From: Isoetes taiwanensis
Lineage: Eukaryota; Streptophyta; Lycopodiopsida; Isoetales; Isoetaceae
Assembly: GCA_021234155.1 (NCBI GenBank)
Contig: JAJEKV010000017.1
Coordinates: 7,665,253 to 7,729,252, forward strand
Reading direction: 5' to 3'
Length of the DNA: 64,000 bases
Every line of letters begins with the position of its first letter. The stretch's first letter is position 1. The notes below the pieces were generated by a model. The model had not been told where the DNA came from. It searched no databases and saw nothing but the letters and a program-made list of their open reading frames with translations. Positions 24,781 through 37,423 of this stretch are shown one piece after another. Position numbers and translations under genes: made by a program.

Positions 24781-25154
24781 GAAATCCACAGTTCCATATC
24801 AGATCCTTCTGCAGGAGACTATCATGAACCTACGTGGAAACAAGGAAAATACTTGGAAAATATACAAGAAATATAGAGAAAACATGCCAAGATCGGTGAA
24901 GAATCTAATATATGAACAAGAATCAAGAGTACAATGGCCCGAAGGCAAGTAGGAACACGAGACAGATGCCTAGAAAGCTCAAGGCTTGCGTTGAACCGGA
25001 ATGGTTCGACAAGAAGGAAGTGCCTCCTTATATATCTAGGCCACTGGTCAGGATGTGCCACTCCAATGAATGAGATCACGCCAAGTGTATGTAGGTTCTA
25101 GAATATTCTAGAACCTCCTAGAAACAGCCCACATATGAGGAAGATGCAAGGGAA

Positions 25155-25310
25155 TATCTTCAACAAATATTGGTAGCGCACTTGGCAAAGGTGTGTGACT
25201 TGCAACTAGAAGGTTGCAAGTTTAAATCCTGTCTTGTGCAACTACCCTTTTGCATCAGTGTGACGACCATCTTCTGTATATACGAGTATAATATTCGTAT
25301 AATACGAATA
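25155..25310 (+). mobile_element. tRNA-derived SINE (probable)
   Basis: TGGTAGCGCACTTGGCAAAG resembles a pol III A box region of plant SINEs. GGTTGCAAGTTTAAATCC, about 35 bp later, resembles the B box. A tRNA-unrelated body follows (about 25240-25310) with the AT-rich repeat ACGAGTATAATATTCGTATA. The ends are not sharply defined. Confidence 0.55.
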
Positions 25311-25334
25311 TCCATATGGTCATCACACCATCCC

Positions 25335-26145
25335 CTTCCTATGACGGCGACGAGTCCTCAGAGCTGGGGCCGGAGTACTCGAACTTGGCTTTATCTGGAT
25401 AACGTTGGCCAAACTCCGCAATTTTATCTGGAGCATTAGTCAGATTCTTGGCAGGCTCCCGGGTTCTTTTACTTGGTGAGTAACCTTCTCAATCGACAAA
25501 GTAATACAATCGCCGACGAAGAAGCTTGGAGTCCAGAATCTCTCGAACCTCGAACTCCTCATGATCATCAATTTCCACTGGTGGTGGCGGCGGAGGAACG
25601 CGATCCGAAAAAGTGCTCCAATAAAGCAACATGAAATATTGGATGGAGCAAACAACTGGAGAGAGCTCGAGCGAAAATGCCACATCGCTGATCTGAGTCG
25701 TGATCCGGTAAGGACCAAGGCAACGATAGTCAAGCTTGTTGCAGGGACGTGAGGTAGGGAGGTCCCTACAAAGAAGCTAGACAAGGTCACCAATGTGAAA
25801 TTTAGGAGCTTCCTGCCGATGCAAATTGGCATGATGTCGATAGCGTTCCTGTGCTCGGTGAAGATGATGCTGAAGATCTGATTGAAGAGCTTGGAGTTTC
25901 TCAAGTCGAGAATCGGCACTAGCATTGACAAAGTCACTGCTAAGGTACCAAAGAGGATGCTGACCAGAGTTCAGAAAGAATGGAGTCCGGCCAGTGGAAG
26001 CATGTACTGAGTTATTATAGGCAAACTCAGGTAATGGAAGGTCAAGAAGATTGGAATGAAGACGAACCAATGTCGACCAATGCCGCCATTGATTCAGGTG
26101 AAGTAGATGATTGTCACAATAGTAGTAACCAAAGTAGGAGTGCAA
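25335..26145 (-). pseudogene. Ty3/gypsy chromovirus integrase C-terminus and chromodomain
   Basis: The first piece (26145-25777) has LPEFAYNNSVHASTGRTPFF, the conserved integrase core end of gypsy elements, and continues to APKFHIGDLV (GPY/F-type start). Further on, in another frame, FEVREILDSKLLRRRLYYFV (about 25560) and WEGYSPSKRTREPAKNLTNA (about 25480) form a chromodomain. A frameshift near 25775 and another near 25495 break it. The 5' part of the element is missing in the window, so this is a truncated fragment. Confidence 0.85.
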
Positions 26146-26149
26146 AAAG

Positions 26150-26797
26150 TGATAATGGATACTGGAAGTTCCAATAACTTCATATTATCTAAAGTTATTC
26201 AGAGACTCAAGCTGCCAACAAGTAATGAAGATCAAGGTCAGGTTAGCAAATAGACTAATGACTATGACATCAGATCAAGGCAGTAGATTGTGAAGTGAAC
26301 TTTCCAGATCTGAGGGCACAAATATCAGCAAGTTATTGTCTTAGGGAAGTATGGCATGATTATCAGCATGGAATAGTTGAAATCGAGCAGACGATAATAC
26401 ATTGCTACTATAGAGAGATTGCAGTCATCAGCGAAGGCAAGAGGAGAGTAATCATAGAAGGTAGTCATCTAATACGGGGGCTTAAGTTAATGTCCTTTGG
26501 GTCGTTGAATGAGGCTAATAGATCATCATGTGGAGCTAACCATAGTAGTCCTCGAGTCAAGCACAACCTAAGCAAAAGAAGAGCTTCATAGCAGATAAAG
26601 GGCCTCCTTCAAGAGTAGGGTGATCTTTTTGTAGAGAAAATTCCACATCGACCACAAAAGCGAGAAGTCAAGTGTGAGATTGGTCTTTTAGAGCCCGTAA
26701 AAAACCATATATATAATATATGTAAACTTACAAGACCTAGATTTGGTTTTTCTCTATCCTATGTCCTCATGGCCAATGTGGCATGGCGTAAAAATAC

Positions 26798-26886
<89 letters not shown>

Positions 26887-27902
26887 TAAAAACCCATATA
26901 TAATACGTAAACTAAGATTAAGATCCATTTAATCTATTACAGTGGCATGTGGTATCAAAGGAGTTGCATTTTTATTTGCTCAGCCATATGCCATGTCAAC
27001 CTTATTCTTAAAGACCTGTTAGAATATTGCTTGAGAAAGTTGCCCTAATAGCTCTTTTGCACAAATCAAATGGGTTGTGAATCACACCGTAAGTTTTCTA
27101 AAGAAAATAGGGCGTTTGGCTAAAAGAGTAATAATTAGTCTGTGACTAACAAATAAGAAAGTGTCATTCACAAAAATTTATGTGTAAAACCCTTTAATGA
27201 CAGTAAAAATATACAAAATGGAACTACAAGGATAACTACTTTTTTTAAGAGTGCTTTAAGAAAAACAACTAAAAAGAGCATAAATAACTCAAATTTAAAT
27301 AGGTTTGATCTTGTTTAATCTACAACATTCGTGAAGCCAACTTTTGAATGTAATAAACCACAAAAACTTTATTACCATATCTACCAAAATGCCCTACATT
27401 TTTTAGGGCATTTTGGTTTGATGATTGATTTTGTAAAATTGATTTTGTAAAATGATTGATTTTAAAAAACTTTCAAATGAATTGGAATGTCAAATGCCAA
27501 CTCCGAGTTGTGTCGCTAATGCCAACTCAGACGTTGTCTCGCTGATGGAATCCCTGTATTGTTCAGGTCTCGAAAGATCAATAATACTCTCCTCGTTATC
27601 AATCCGAGTGAATAGCAGCAAGGAGATTCGGGTCTCAAAAGATCAATAATCCTCTATTTTGTTTAGTAATCCAAGTGAATCGCAGCAAGAAAGTAATCCA
27701 CGGGGATATGTTAATCTTTATTCATGAAGAAAATAATAAATTATATACACTTTGCCCTTTCCTGCTAATACTTCACTGTACTTATCTATCTGGCCGCCCT
27801 TCGGATTTTAGAAACAGAAATCCTGTCTTTGAAACGTTGTTTGCCTTCAACTATATTGCTATACTTCAAACCTCTTTTCAAACTTAAAAGTATACTTCAA
27901 AA
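26150..27902. other. Noncoding region 3' of the heavy-metal ATPase
   Basis: No convincing gene. It contains the (ATCT)n array and, at 27410-27470, the small direct repeat TTGATTTTGTAAAA (x2). 27560-27690 has the near-repeat TCTCRAAAGATCAATAATMCTC (27568, 27632). The last few hundred bases are presumably the 3' UTR side of the minus-strand gene ending at 27903. Confidence 0.4.
26799..26886. repeat. (ATCT)n microsatellite, ~22 units
   Basis: An uninterrupted tetranucleotide array, 88 bp. Its complement is the same motif family as the (GATA)n array at 14.7 kb. Confidence 0.97.
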
Positions 27903-30900
27903 CTATACTTTGAATCTGTTTTTACAACAGGAACTGGAACATGTAGTTTTAGGTTTTGGACCATTCATCTCCATTCCAACTCCCTGAGAATCTATCATGT
28001 TAGCGTGATCATGGCATTTGACAGCTTTCGCACCGTGCTCAAACTGATCTTTCTGATGCCCGTGGCATTTGACAGGATGTTGAACTTTCGCACCATGCTC
28101 AACATGATCCTTCTGATGCCCAAATCTGTTTTTACAACAGGAATTAGAACATGTATTTTTAGCCTTTTGACTGTTTAAAACTGTAGCAGGCAAATCCACC
28201 TCCAATTCAGTTCCCTGAGTATCTACTTCTACTATGTTGACATGATCATGACATTTGACAGGATGTTGAACTTTCATACAATGCTCAACATTATCTTTCT
28301 GATGGCCAAATCTACTTTTACAACAGGGACTGGAGCATGTACTTCTATTCTTTTGAGCATTCAAAACCGTAGTAGGTAAATCCAGCTCCATCACAGCTTC
28401 CTGAGTATCGACCATGTTAGCATGATCATAGCATTTGACAGAATGTTGAACTTTCACACAATCTTTCTGCCCTTCTTGGTTCTCTCCGTTATGCCCCTTC
28501 ACATGATTATGTCTATGGTCATCACATTGGTGCTCAGCCTGATTTTCATAAGTAGCATGATTATTGTGATTTCCATGCTTATGACCATCGTGATTCCCAT
28601 CATGACCACCACACTGCGAATGGTCATGCTTACGCTTGTGACAGTCATGGGACTGGCAATGACTTGAGCTACAATTCTTTTGGTGTCTTCTTCGTAAAAG
28701 CAACATGCTATTAAAGGTGACAGCAATACATGTGCCAACATCTGCAAGAACTGCTGCCCATAGAGAAGCATATCCCACAGCCGCAAGCACTATAATGATA
28801 ATTTTTGTAATCAACGACAATGATACATTTTGAATGATTTTAGCACGGCACCTTCGGCCGAGACGAATTGCTTCAGCAACTTTTCTAAGGTCGTTTGTCA
28901 TCAAAGCAACATCTGCAGTTTCCATTGCAACAGCAGAACCAGCAACTCCCATGGCAATGCCTACATCTGCTGCTGCCAAAGCTGGTGCATCATTTATTCC
29001 ATCCCCTATCATTCCTGTAGATCCATCTGCCTTCAACTCATGAATAATTCTAACTTTATCCTCCGGTAGCAGTTCGGCATTAAAATCAAGCCCACCAAGC
29101 TTTAAAAAGACCAAAGAATTATCAGTAACTAAGAAAAGCAAATCAAAATCTAACTAATAACGTACCTTCATTTGCAAAATGGATGCTGCAGTAATATTAT
29201 CGCCTGTCAGAATAACTGGCTTGACGCTCATATCCTATATGTCAATATTAAAGTGAGAACGCAGCAATACATAGGATGAGAAGGAAAATATAAAATATGA
29301 TTAAAAACCTTTAAAGACTGCACTGCTTCAAGTGCACCTTCTCGAAGCTGATCAGCAATTGCAAAAACTCCTACATTCTTCCCGTTAATTCCCACCCATC
29401 CAACTGTTGCGCCTAATCTTTTGTGCTCTTCTAATGGTTCTGCAGAATTCCACAGAAGAACTCACAATCTAAGCCCTACCTGTCCTAAGCTTTAATGCAT
29501 TGTACTTAAACGAATTCTACATCTAATGGGGATGCAGTTTCCAGTCTTTGAGGAGATCCAAAGATCATGAACTCTACATCTAATGAGGAGGGCAGTTTCT
29601 CAGTATCCAAAGATCTAATGAGGGGCAGTAAGGAGATCAAAAGATCATGCACTGGAGTCCTACCCCACTTGATTCCCATTTCCATGAACGTCAAAACCAA
29701 GGTATGGACTGACGAGCCATGACATAGGAGCCTGCGGGACCTTTGTGGTATAGGGTAGCAGTCTCGTTTCTGGTTGCCCAATTATTATGAAAACAAATTT
29801 GGTATTAAGAAAACTGCAATTACCTGTATCCCATGAAAGGCGTGATGCCAATCGGGCATTTCCAATCTGAACATGCTGCCCATCGATCATTGCGAGACCC
29901 TTCCAGGATGTATTTCAAACTCTGCAACATCCTGTGATGGCTCTATCCCATTTAAAACGGCATATGAAACTAATGAACTTGCAATAGGATGGTTTGACTT
30001 TATTTCCACGCTTGCTATCCTGGAATAGTGAGATTATAATTTGACATACATGAAGCATGTGCACAACATAGATAGGAAGAAGTAAGTATATGCATACCAA
30101 TATAAAAGTTCTTGTATACTTGAGGTGTTATTGATGGCACTTATGTGTGACACGCTAAAAAGCCCTTCTGTTAATGTTCCAGTCTTGTCCATTGCTATAA
30201 CCTTTAACTTGCCAAGTACTTCAAGGTAACTGCCTCCCTTAACTATCAAGCCCATATGAGCAGCCTGAGCAATTCCACATGTCGTTGTCACTGGTGTGGA
30301 TATAACCAACGCACATGGACAGGCAACAACAAGCAGAACTAAAGCCAAATAGAACCAATGCTTTTGATTATGAACATGTAATGCCAGCGGAACAAACGCG
30401 ATGGCAGCTGCTGTCAAAACAAGAACTGCACAAGAAAGAGTACCAGCGATAAGAACTTCAAGCAGCAAGAATATGACAATTCAAGCATGAAAGTTACCTG
30501 GAGTATAGTACTTTGCAAAACATTCAATTAGTAACTCTGTTGGTGACCGTTTGTTTTGAGCTTCCTCAACTAACCTTATCATCCTTGCAATAGCTGAATC
30601 TTCAGAAAGGGCACTGGTCTTCATGGTCATGAATCCTGTAAACCATTTTAGATAAGAAACCAAACTAAACAATGGTATTCTGTGGTATTTACCAGTTAAG
30701 TTCATGGTTCCCGCCCAAACACGGCTTCCAACCTCCTTGTCTACTGGTTTAGCTTCACCTGTAAGGCTGCTCTCATCAACAGAACACTTTCCTGATATCA
30801 CAAATCCATCAATAGGAATCATCTCTCCAGCCTTTACAGCAATGGAGGTACCCACTTTCACTTCTTCAACACGAACACTCTGCCCACTATCCGCCAGCAC

Positions 30901-33326
30901 AGCATTTTGCGGTGCTAAATTGATCACTGAAGACAATGCAGCCCGTGCCTGACAATGTATGAAATAATCAGATAAGCAGCTAACGTTAACATTGCAATGG
31001 CAACCGATTGCAAACTAGAATGGCCACTAGCTGGAAACATGATGACAGCTTCATATGTTAAGAATACATGTTCCAGAATAACTTTCCATACCTGTCTGTA
31101 TTCTGACAATGATGACATGTTCGGGAATGGACATTGACTTTTCATACTTGTGTCTTGTTCTTCTCAATATACAGAATAAGGATAAGGATGACATGTTTGG
31201 AGGAGGACATGATAGGGTGGCGTCCCATGGACAATACAAATGCGAGATGCTGGTTCATGCAGGCCTACTAAGTCCTTAAAATGCTTATTCTATCTCTACT
31301 TCACTCTATTACCTTTTCATTGGATCTTGATTCCAACCAGTCTGCTAGAGTAAATAAGAACATAATGTTCGGGAAAGGACAATGACTTTTCATACTTGTG
31401 TCTTGTTCTTCTCAATATAGAGAATAAGGATAAGGATGACATGTTGGAGGAGGAGCCTATAGGGTGGCATCCCATGGACAATACAAATGCGAAATGCTGG
31501 TTCATGCAGGCCTACTAAATCCTTAAAAAGCTTATTCTATATCAATCTCTACTTCACTCTATTACCTTCTCACTGGATCTTGATTCCAACCAGTCTGCTA
31601 GAGTAAATAAGAAAACGATTGATGCTGCTTCAAGATAGTCTCCTAAAGCAATTGCACCAGCAACTGCAGATTTAAAACCAAGATAATCAGCAGTGAAGGC
31701 AAGATTAGCACAGACACACACATTCTGATTCACACCTGCAATAAGCATAAGAATGTTTATGTCCAAAATAAGTCGGCGAAGAGAAGCCAAACTCCGCATG
31801 ACGATTGGTGGAATTCCAATTGCCACTGCTCCAATAGCAACCCAGTGAAGGGGATGGTAAAGATACTGGAAAAAAGCTACCACTAGCAAAATCCCGCAAG
31901 AAATAGTCCACGGACTGGGCCATTTATGGCCAGACTTCACCTCTCCACGACGGTGAATACTGGCATCCAATCTGGCTTCATTAAGAGCCTTTACTGACAT
32001 AGCACAAATACAAGGAATGTTAGCTCTTATGTTAATTACAGGAGCCAGGATCAAGTGAGAAACACTAGAACGTACCTAACTGTACATTTGTCACCAGAAG
32101 TCTATCGTGTAGAACAGTCACAGTCCGAGAGGTAATATTGACTGATACTTCTTCCACTCCGGGTAATGGTTCTAATATTTTCTTGACCAACGGAGCCTCT
32201 GCTGGGCAGCAAATTCCCAAAACATTGAGCACAGTTTTTTCAAACCCAGTAGCATTTGCCGGGATGTCTACCTTTACCATCTCTTCCTTGACTGAGGGTT
32301 GTGGAGAAGAGAACAAAGCACAGGCATTTTTAAGCTTCTCCTCAATTTGAATTTCATTGTCAGTAACTGACAAACTCTCATAACCTTTTCGTTTTGGGCT
32401 TTCATAACTGAAAAGGTCAACCAATTTTTTGGGTCTCCTTTTCAGCTTTCCTAACGACTCTCCAACTTTCACGAGACGACCGTGCTCTATAAACTGGGAG
32501 CTGCCATCATCTGTCATAAGTGCATGACTCAATAAGAAAGAACCATCAGTCAATGGAACAAGCCAATCAAAATGGTCCCCATGAGCAATTTGATGATGCC
32601 CACAACCCTCTCTGTGTTCGTGACCATTATCCTGGTTTGAGATTGATGTATAAAGACCTGGTAAATCCCATGGCATTGGCAACGCACAGCATTCTTCCTC
32701 CAGGCACTGGACAGAGGAAAAGAAACGCTCATTTCATCTATTTTCCTATAAGATACAAAAAGGTAATCAAAGTAAAACGGCATTGAACGTTACCTCTTCC
32801 AACAAAATATCCTCTGTAATATCACCATGATGAATGTGTGCATGGATATGTCCAGATTCTTGATGGCAACACCTATCAGACTGTAGATCCCAAGCTCCAC
32901 GATGATGATCGCCAAAACAAAGCTTCGCTTTTTCGTCAATTGTAGAATAGTTTTTTAACGGAGGCACTAGCACGTATTCCACTTTTCCGCCTTCCAAAAC
33001 CAATAGATGCTTCTTTTCTTCGTGATGCTTCTGCAAAAAAGCACAACAAGCTGCTGAAATTAGCCATTCCACAGCACAATAGACTGAATACAACTAAGGA
33101 AACAGAAACACGGCAATTGGCCGTTTTGGATTCGACAATTTTCATTTACTAGTTTTCTTTCAATCTTAAAGCCGGATCTAAGCAATGGCCAGCTTCTTAG
33201 GATCCGAGCACTTCCTAATGAAAATAGAACCGTGAAATCGATGCCAAGTTAATCACGCATCTTCACCTGATGGGATGGCGATCCACAAAGTGTAGCCATT
33301 AAATGTGACGGGGACATCTTTGCCAT
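27903..33326 (-). CDS. HMA: P1B-2 heavy-metal (Zn/Cd) transporting ATPase, HMA2/3/4-like; one frameshift
   Basis: Twelve exons with GT-AG introns: 33326-33267, 33030-32794, 32706-32076, 31993-31736, 31663-31566, 30948-30693, 30635-30498, 30425-30098, 30019-29824, 29439-29309, 29234-29166, 29099-27903 (about 1,199 residues). Such pumps export Zn2+/Cd2+ across plasma or vacuolar membranes. Motifs: HMA domain with GICCPAE (about 262), SSLTGEAKP, CPCALVIS (TM6, about 593), DKTGTLTEG phosphorylation site (about 640), SNHPIA, GDGINDAPAL (about 827), and TM8 DVGTCIAVTFNS. GICC and CPCAL indicate the Zn/Cd/Pb group. Before the HMA domain is a roughly 250-residue extension with His clusters; after TM8 a 270-residue His/Cys tail has three CCK repeats. 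All exon phases fit except that one base is missing in exon 9 at the conserved PGEG (about 29900), creating a TGA. Exon 10's donor (GTTTTT) is weak. An upstream in-frame Met at 33482 is an alternative start. Confidence 0.92.
31118..31613. repeat. 248-bp tandem duplication in the ATPase gene, copying part of exon 5
   Basis: 31118-31365 and 31366-31613 are tandem copies (about 90% or more by eye) starting TGTTCGGGAA and ending CTAGAGTAAATAAGAA. The second copy contains the 3' half of exon 5 with its donor site. The first therefore holds a duplicated half-exon plus donor (about 31313-31365) inside the intron, with no acceptor of its own. Confidence 0.9.
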
Positions 33327-35026
33327 TTTGGGAGAACAAGATTTAGGGGAATTGACAACTTTAAGAACGAAAGAGCCCAAATTAAGTTGAGCAAAAGAAA
33401 GCTCTGGAAGCACCACTGCCGGAAACAGTGCTCCAATAAACCAATCCAATGCACAAATGACAAGTTTAGGAGTCAGAAACACGCAACATATAAGAAAACG
33501 TCAACAATTGTTTAAAATTGAAGCAACACCGCATAAATATTGAGTGGGAGCAGTACAGGAATCCATCTTTTTAGTATGATAATGCAGAGAAAGAGGTCCC
33601 ACTATCAGATCATCATAGTGAAAGCCCTAGTGTGGGATCTAATATGCGGAGCAGGACCGGAAGTAGGTTAGATGAAACAGTAAAAATTCTGGGTGCAGGA
33701 TCTTTGGTGCAGGAAAGGAAATGATAAATGGACAATGCGTTGGTTGGTGCAGGAACAGAGGCTTACCATAGCCGGAGGCGGAGGAGAACCGGGTTGGGGA
33801 CGCCCGTAGGCCATAGCCAAATGCTTTGCTCCGAGATGGAATGGAGAAAACCGCCCTCCCGGTCGAGGCCCGAAACCGCGCACGTAAATTATGTGGCGAC
33901 GTGTCCTGCCTTCATCCCGCCGCATTCCTCATTTAACGTCACTTTCCATGCCGGAATGTATCGTGTCAATATTTAAGGTCCTTTTCCTAGCCGGAATAAA
34001 ACAAAAAGGCAACGTGTCAAGTTGGACACAAAAAGGTCCTCCCGCCTTTTGTACGCCAACATGTATGTTGACTAACCATTGAAAACAAATTTGTTCCTTC
34101 TCTTTGGTGGAGGATGATGATGTATAAAGCTTTTTGTTTATTATGAGATTGCTCCTCTTTAGTCCCCCACGTGAAACTGAGAATTGTGTTGCTTCATCCA
34201 TTCTAGATTCTTGATATGGCAAGCCTGACGCATCCTTCCAGACAGCTAGTCTGCATGCCTTTACTATTCCATTCTACAGCCTCAATCAAGCATCCCATGA
34301 ATTACGCTCCTTGGATTCTTGATGTATGCATACAGTGTGGATACGACAATGCGAGATGCACTAATATGTCATCAAGAGATAACACAGAATCTTTTTTTAG
34401 CCAACCTAAAATAACTTAGGTAGGTATGTTTTTCGTTCCTCTTTCCTTTTATTCTTTAATTTAATCAATCCCCTGGTTCGGTTGAATATGAAGTATGCTA
34501 TATTGTTACAAAAATCTTGAAGTCAAGGAGAATAAGAATTAATAAAACCTTATCTAATATATGATATGGTTGATGATGCTACAGTAACTTTATGGAAGTC
34601 GTGAGTACATTTGGCTTTCTTGTCATTTATTATTCTTAAATGCCAATCATGCTTTAGTTTACTACTAGTAAAACCAGTGCGATTATAACACTAAATTTGG
34701 TAGGTTTTGAGTCCTAACATAGCATACTAGTATAACAAAGAAAAATAACTCCTTTTTTTGCTTGGAGTTAAGTCAATAAGATGCTTGAAGATGTCATTTT
34801 TCGCCCGATGACAGTTTTAGTGCATCAAATCTTAATGAAGTCTGATATTTTCTTGCACTCATAAATCTCTGCCAATGCATTTCAATTCCTTATTCTAGAT
34901 AATCTATCGAAATATTTCCACTTGGTTGGTTGGATGGATGGATAGATAGATAGAGATTTTTTATGTCTGGTGGGATCCTAGTGGGCTAAGGGATGAGCAC
35001 AAAGAAAAAGAAAATAGCAGAAACAT
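33327..35026. other. 5' flank of the ATPase gene and intergenic DNA
   Basis: No gene recognised. The first part is presumably the 5' UTR and promoter of the minus-strand ATPase gene; no metal-response motif can be claimed by eye. Confidence 0.4.
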
Positions 35027-35284
35027 GGATGTTGGCGGCACTAAAAATAACCCAACCAAGGGTCCTGAGGCCATTAGTCACAAATGATAGATGTGCCTCC
35101 CCTTACATTGACCACTTTTTTGCAGTCTAGCCACTCGTACTTTACACAACTCCTCGGATGTTGGCGGCACTAAAAATAACCCAACCAAGGGTCCTGAGGC
35201 CATTAGTCGCAAATGATAGATGTGCCTCCCCTTACATTGACCACTTTTTTGCAGTCTAGCCACTCGTACTTTACACAACTCCTC
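35027..35284. repeat. 129-bp tandem duplication
   Basis: Two virtually identical units, 35027-35155 and 35156-35284, each starting GGATGTTGGCGGCACTAAAA and ending TTTACACAACTCCTC. They differ at about one base (GTCACAAATG versus GTCGCAAATG), so the duplication is recent. Confidence 0.97.
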
Positions 35285-36980
35285 ATGTTGCATTATCAAC
35301 TGTGTCGTAGAGAGATCCTCTTGGATAGAGAAGTTGGTGCCCTTGAGGTGGCTGATGTGCTGATAGACACAGTTTATCCTACGAGGTATTGAACTTTACA
35401 ACAATATGACGAAGCCGATCAGGTCTCTGAGCCCCAATTCTTTGGAATGTAGCAATACTAGGTTTCTGGATGTGCATGTTTGTAAAAAAGTGTGCAGCAT
35501 GTTTTGTGCCCAAGCAAGAACCTCTTTCAGGTATCCCCATACGCAAATTCAAGCCTCTGTCCTGCCGGACTGGTGCAATGCTAGGTCATGCATGGGGCAC
35601 AAATCTGATCCCCCTACCTGTGAGAATTTGTGTCTAAGCATAGTTGCATTTGTACATCAGTCATTATAGCATCTGTGCATGAGGCGAGATCTGTTTAAGT
35701 CATGGCATCTATCATGGCATTTGGCTTCATTATAGCATCTGTGCATGAGGCGAGATCTGTTTAAGTCATGGCATCTATCATGGCATTTGGCTTCCTTCCA
35801 CCTGAAGAGAAGGAAGCCTTTCATATCATATGTGAAAGTTTCCACACGTAATGTAATCTAAGGGATGAAATGTACAAAGAGACATCACATGTGTCGCAGC
35901 AAAGGATAAAACATCATATTTGCATATTAGCAAATTGGATATTGTTCTGCACAAAACAAAGGAGTACCTAAACAACAACATGCATCTTAAATAAAAAGTG
36001 CTATGTGGTTTAAGATGATCTTCAACAACTTAAAAGAAATAATTCTTTTAAAAGTCGAATGTTTATTCTCTCTATTATAAATACATTGGTTGAACATGAA
36101 AATAGCATTTCTTTAGCTCTATTTTAAATATAAGGTTCTAATTTTGTTGCATAACTTGCGAAGGCTTTAAAGAGTGTTGAAATCAATGATGATGAAGTCT
36201 ATTATTGAAATGATTTTACTTCACTTTAAGTTTGTCAAATTTTGTACATGCATTCTCTTGCTCAAATGTGCATCATTACAAGCTCATATCAAATCAATGA
36301 GAAGTAACAAACTTTTACAGATACTACATAATGAAATTAAAGTGTCAGCATGTAGTTCATTGTTGCTGATGTGCATGGACCTTTACAGAAAAAACCTATT
36401 ATGTTTGAAAAAGAAATTCATGTTCTTATAGCTACAACATATTGATAACCGTAGTGTCCTAAAATTGTCATTCTTATATGATTTCGTCAATGGGTTTTGC
36501 TAGAAACATAGGAAGATTTCTTATTGTGCTTCTTTGGGGGTGGGGGGGAGGGGGGGGGGGTTTAACCCGGACCGTAATACACTTGCTCAGCCTCTTGTTG
36601 GGTCCCATAGGTCAATTAGTCTTTGTGGACGATAAAAACTCTATTCTATTCTATTCGTGTATGAGCAAGAAGAAGATTTTTTAGTTGGGCTTTTTTTACA
36701 TGGTTCGTGTATGGGTTGGAATATAGAGGATTTGGTTTCATGCGGGCTATTAAAAGTAGCCCGACCATGGCAGATGCTAAAACTGCAAGTTCTTTCTGGA
36801 TAATCTTGCAATGATCTATGACCTGCTGAGCGAGGCATCCATGACTTCTCTAAGCTCTGAGATTTTTTGATCCACCATGCTCTTCCGTAAATTACGAGGG
36901 TAGATAGAAAGAAATCCTTGGATGTGTCACGCAGCAATTCTGCAGCTTCCCAACAACGGGGGGAAAGGCCACCGGTCTAC
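35285..36980. other. Noncoding region up to the copia insertion
   Basis: No gene recognised. It includes the 66-bp duplication listed separately and a G-rich tract (GGGGGGAGGGGGGGGGG, about 36543-36560). Confidence 0.4.
35662..35793. repeat. 66-bp tandem duplication
   Basis: CATTATAGCATCTGTGCATG ... CATGGCATTTGGCTT appears at 35662-35727 and 35728-35793, identical by eye. Confidence 0.97.
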
Positions 36981-37423
36981 TGAAAGGAATATAATTCAAA
37001 TTCAAACTTCACTTAAACAATTATTATCAATGCACATGTCATACACTTATGCAATGTTAAACTCAATCATTAGAAATAGTTTCGAAACTCAATCATTAGA
37101 AATAGTTTCGTATATTGTCAAGGCAACCTTCGATCAATTCCTGCAAACAGCTCCTTCATCCGTATCCCTTAAGATTCTACTTATACTTCTTATAGGATCA
37201 CCGCTTTGCAGTGACTCAAGAATCGGCCCCTTTGGATTAGCCTGTCGGTGGCTAGATCCATGGTCTCGCAACCACCTGGCCGGTGACACTGTTCACCGAG
37301 CTAGGTCTGTGGGATATTTACATGTAAATAATATACAACCTATGACCATAGTCTATAGGCATATTAATATTCAATGATCCAACACTTACCTTAGGTTAAT
37401 CGATTGTTCTGCCATTTCTATCA
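36981..37423 (-). repeat. 3' LTR of the copia element
   Basis: 443 bp, flanked outside by TCTAC. It contains an internal direct repeat, AAACTCAATCATTAGAAATA, in two adjacent copies (also in the other LTR). Confidence 0.97.
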
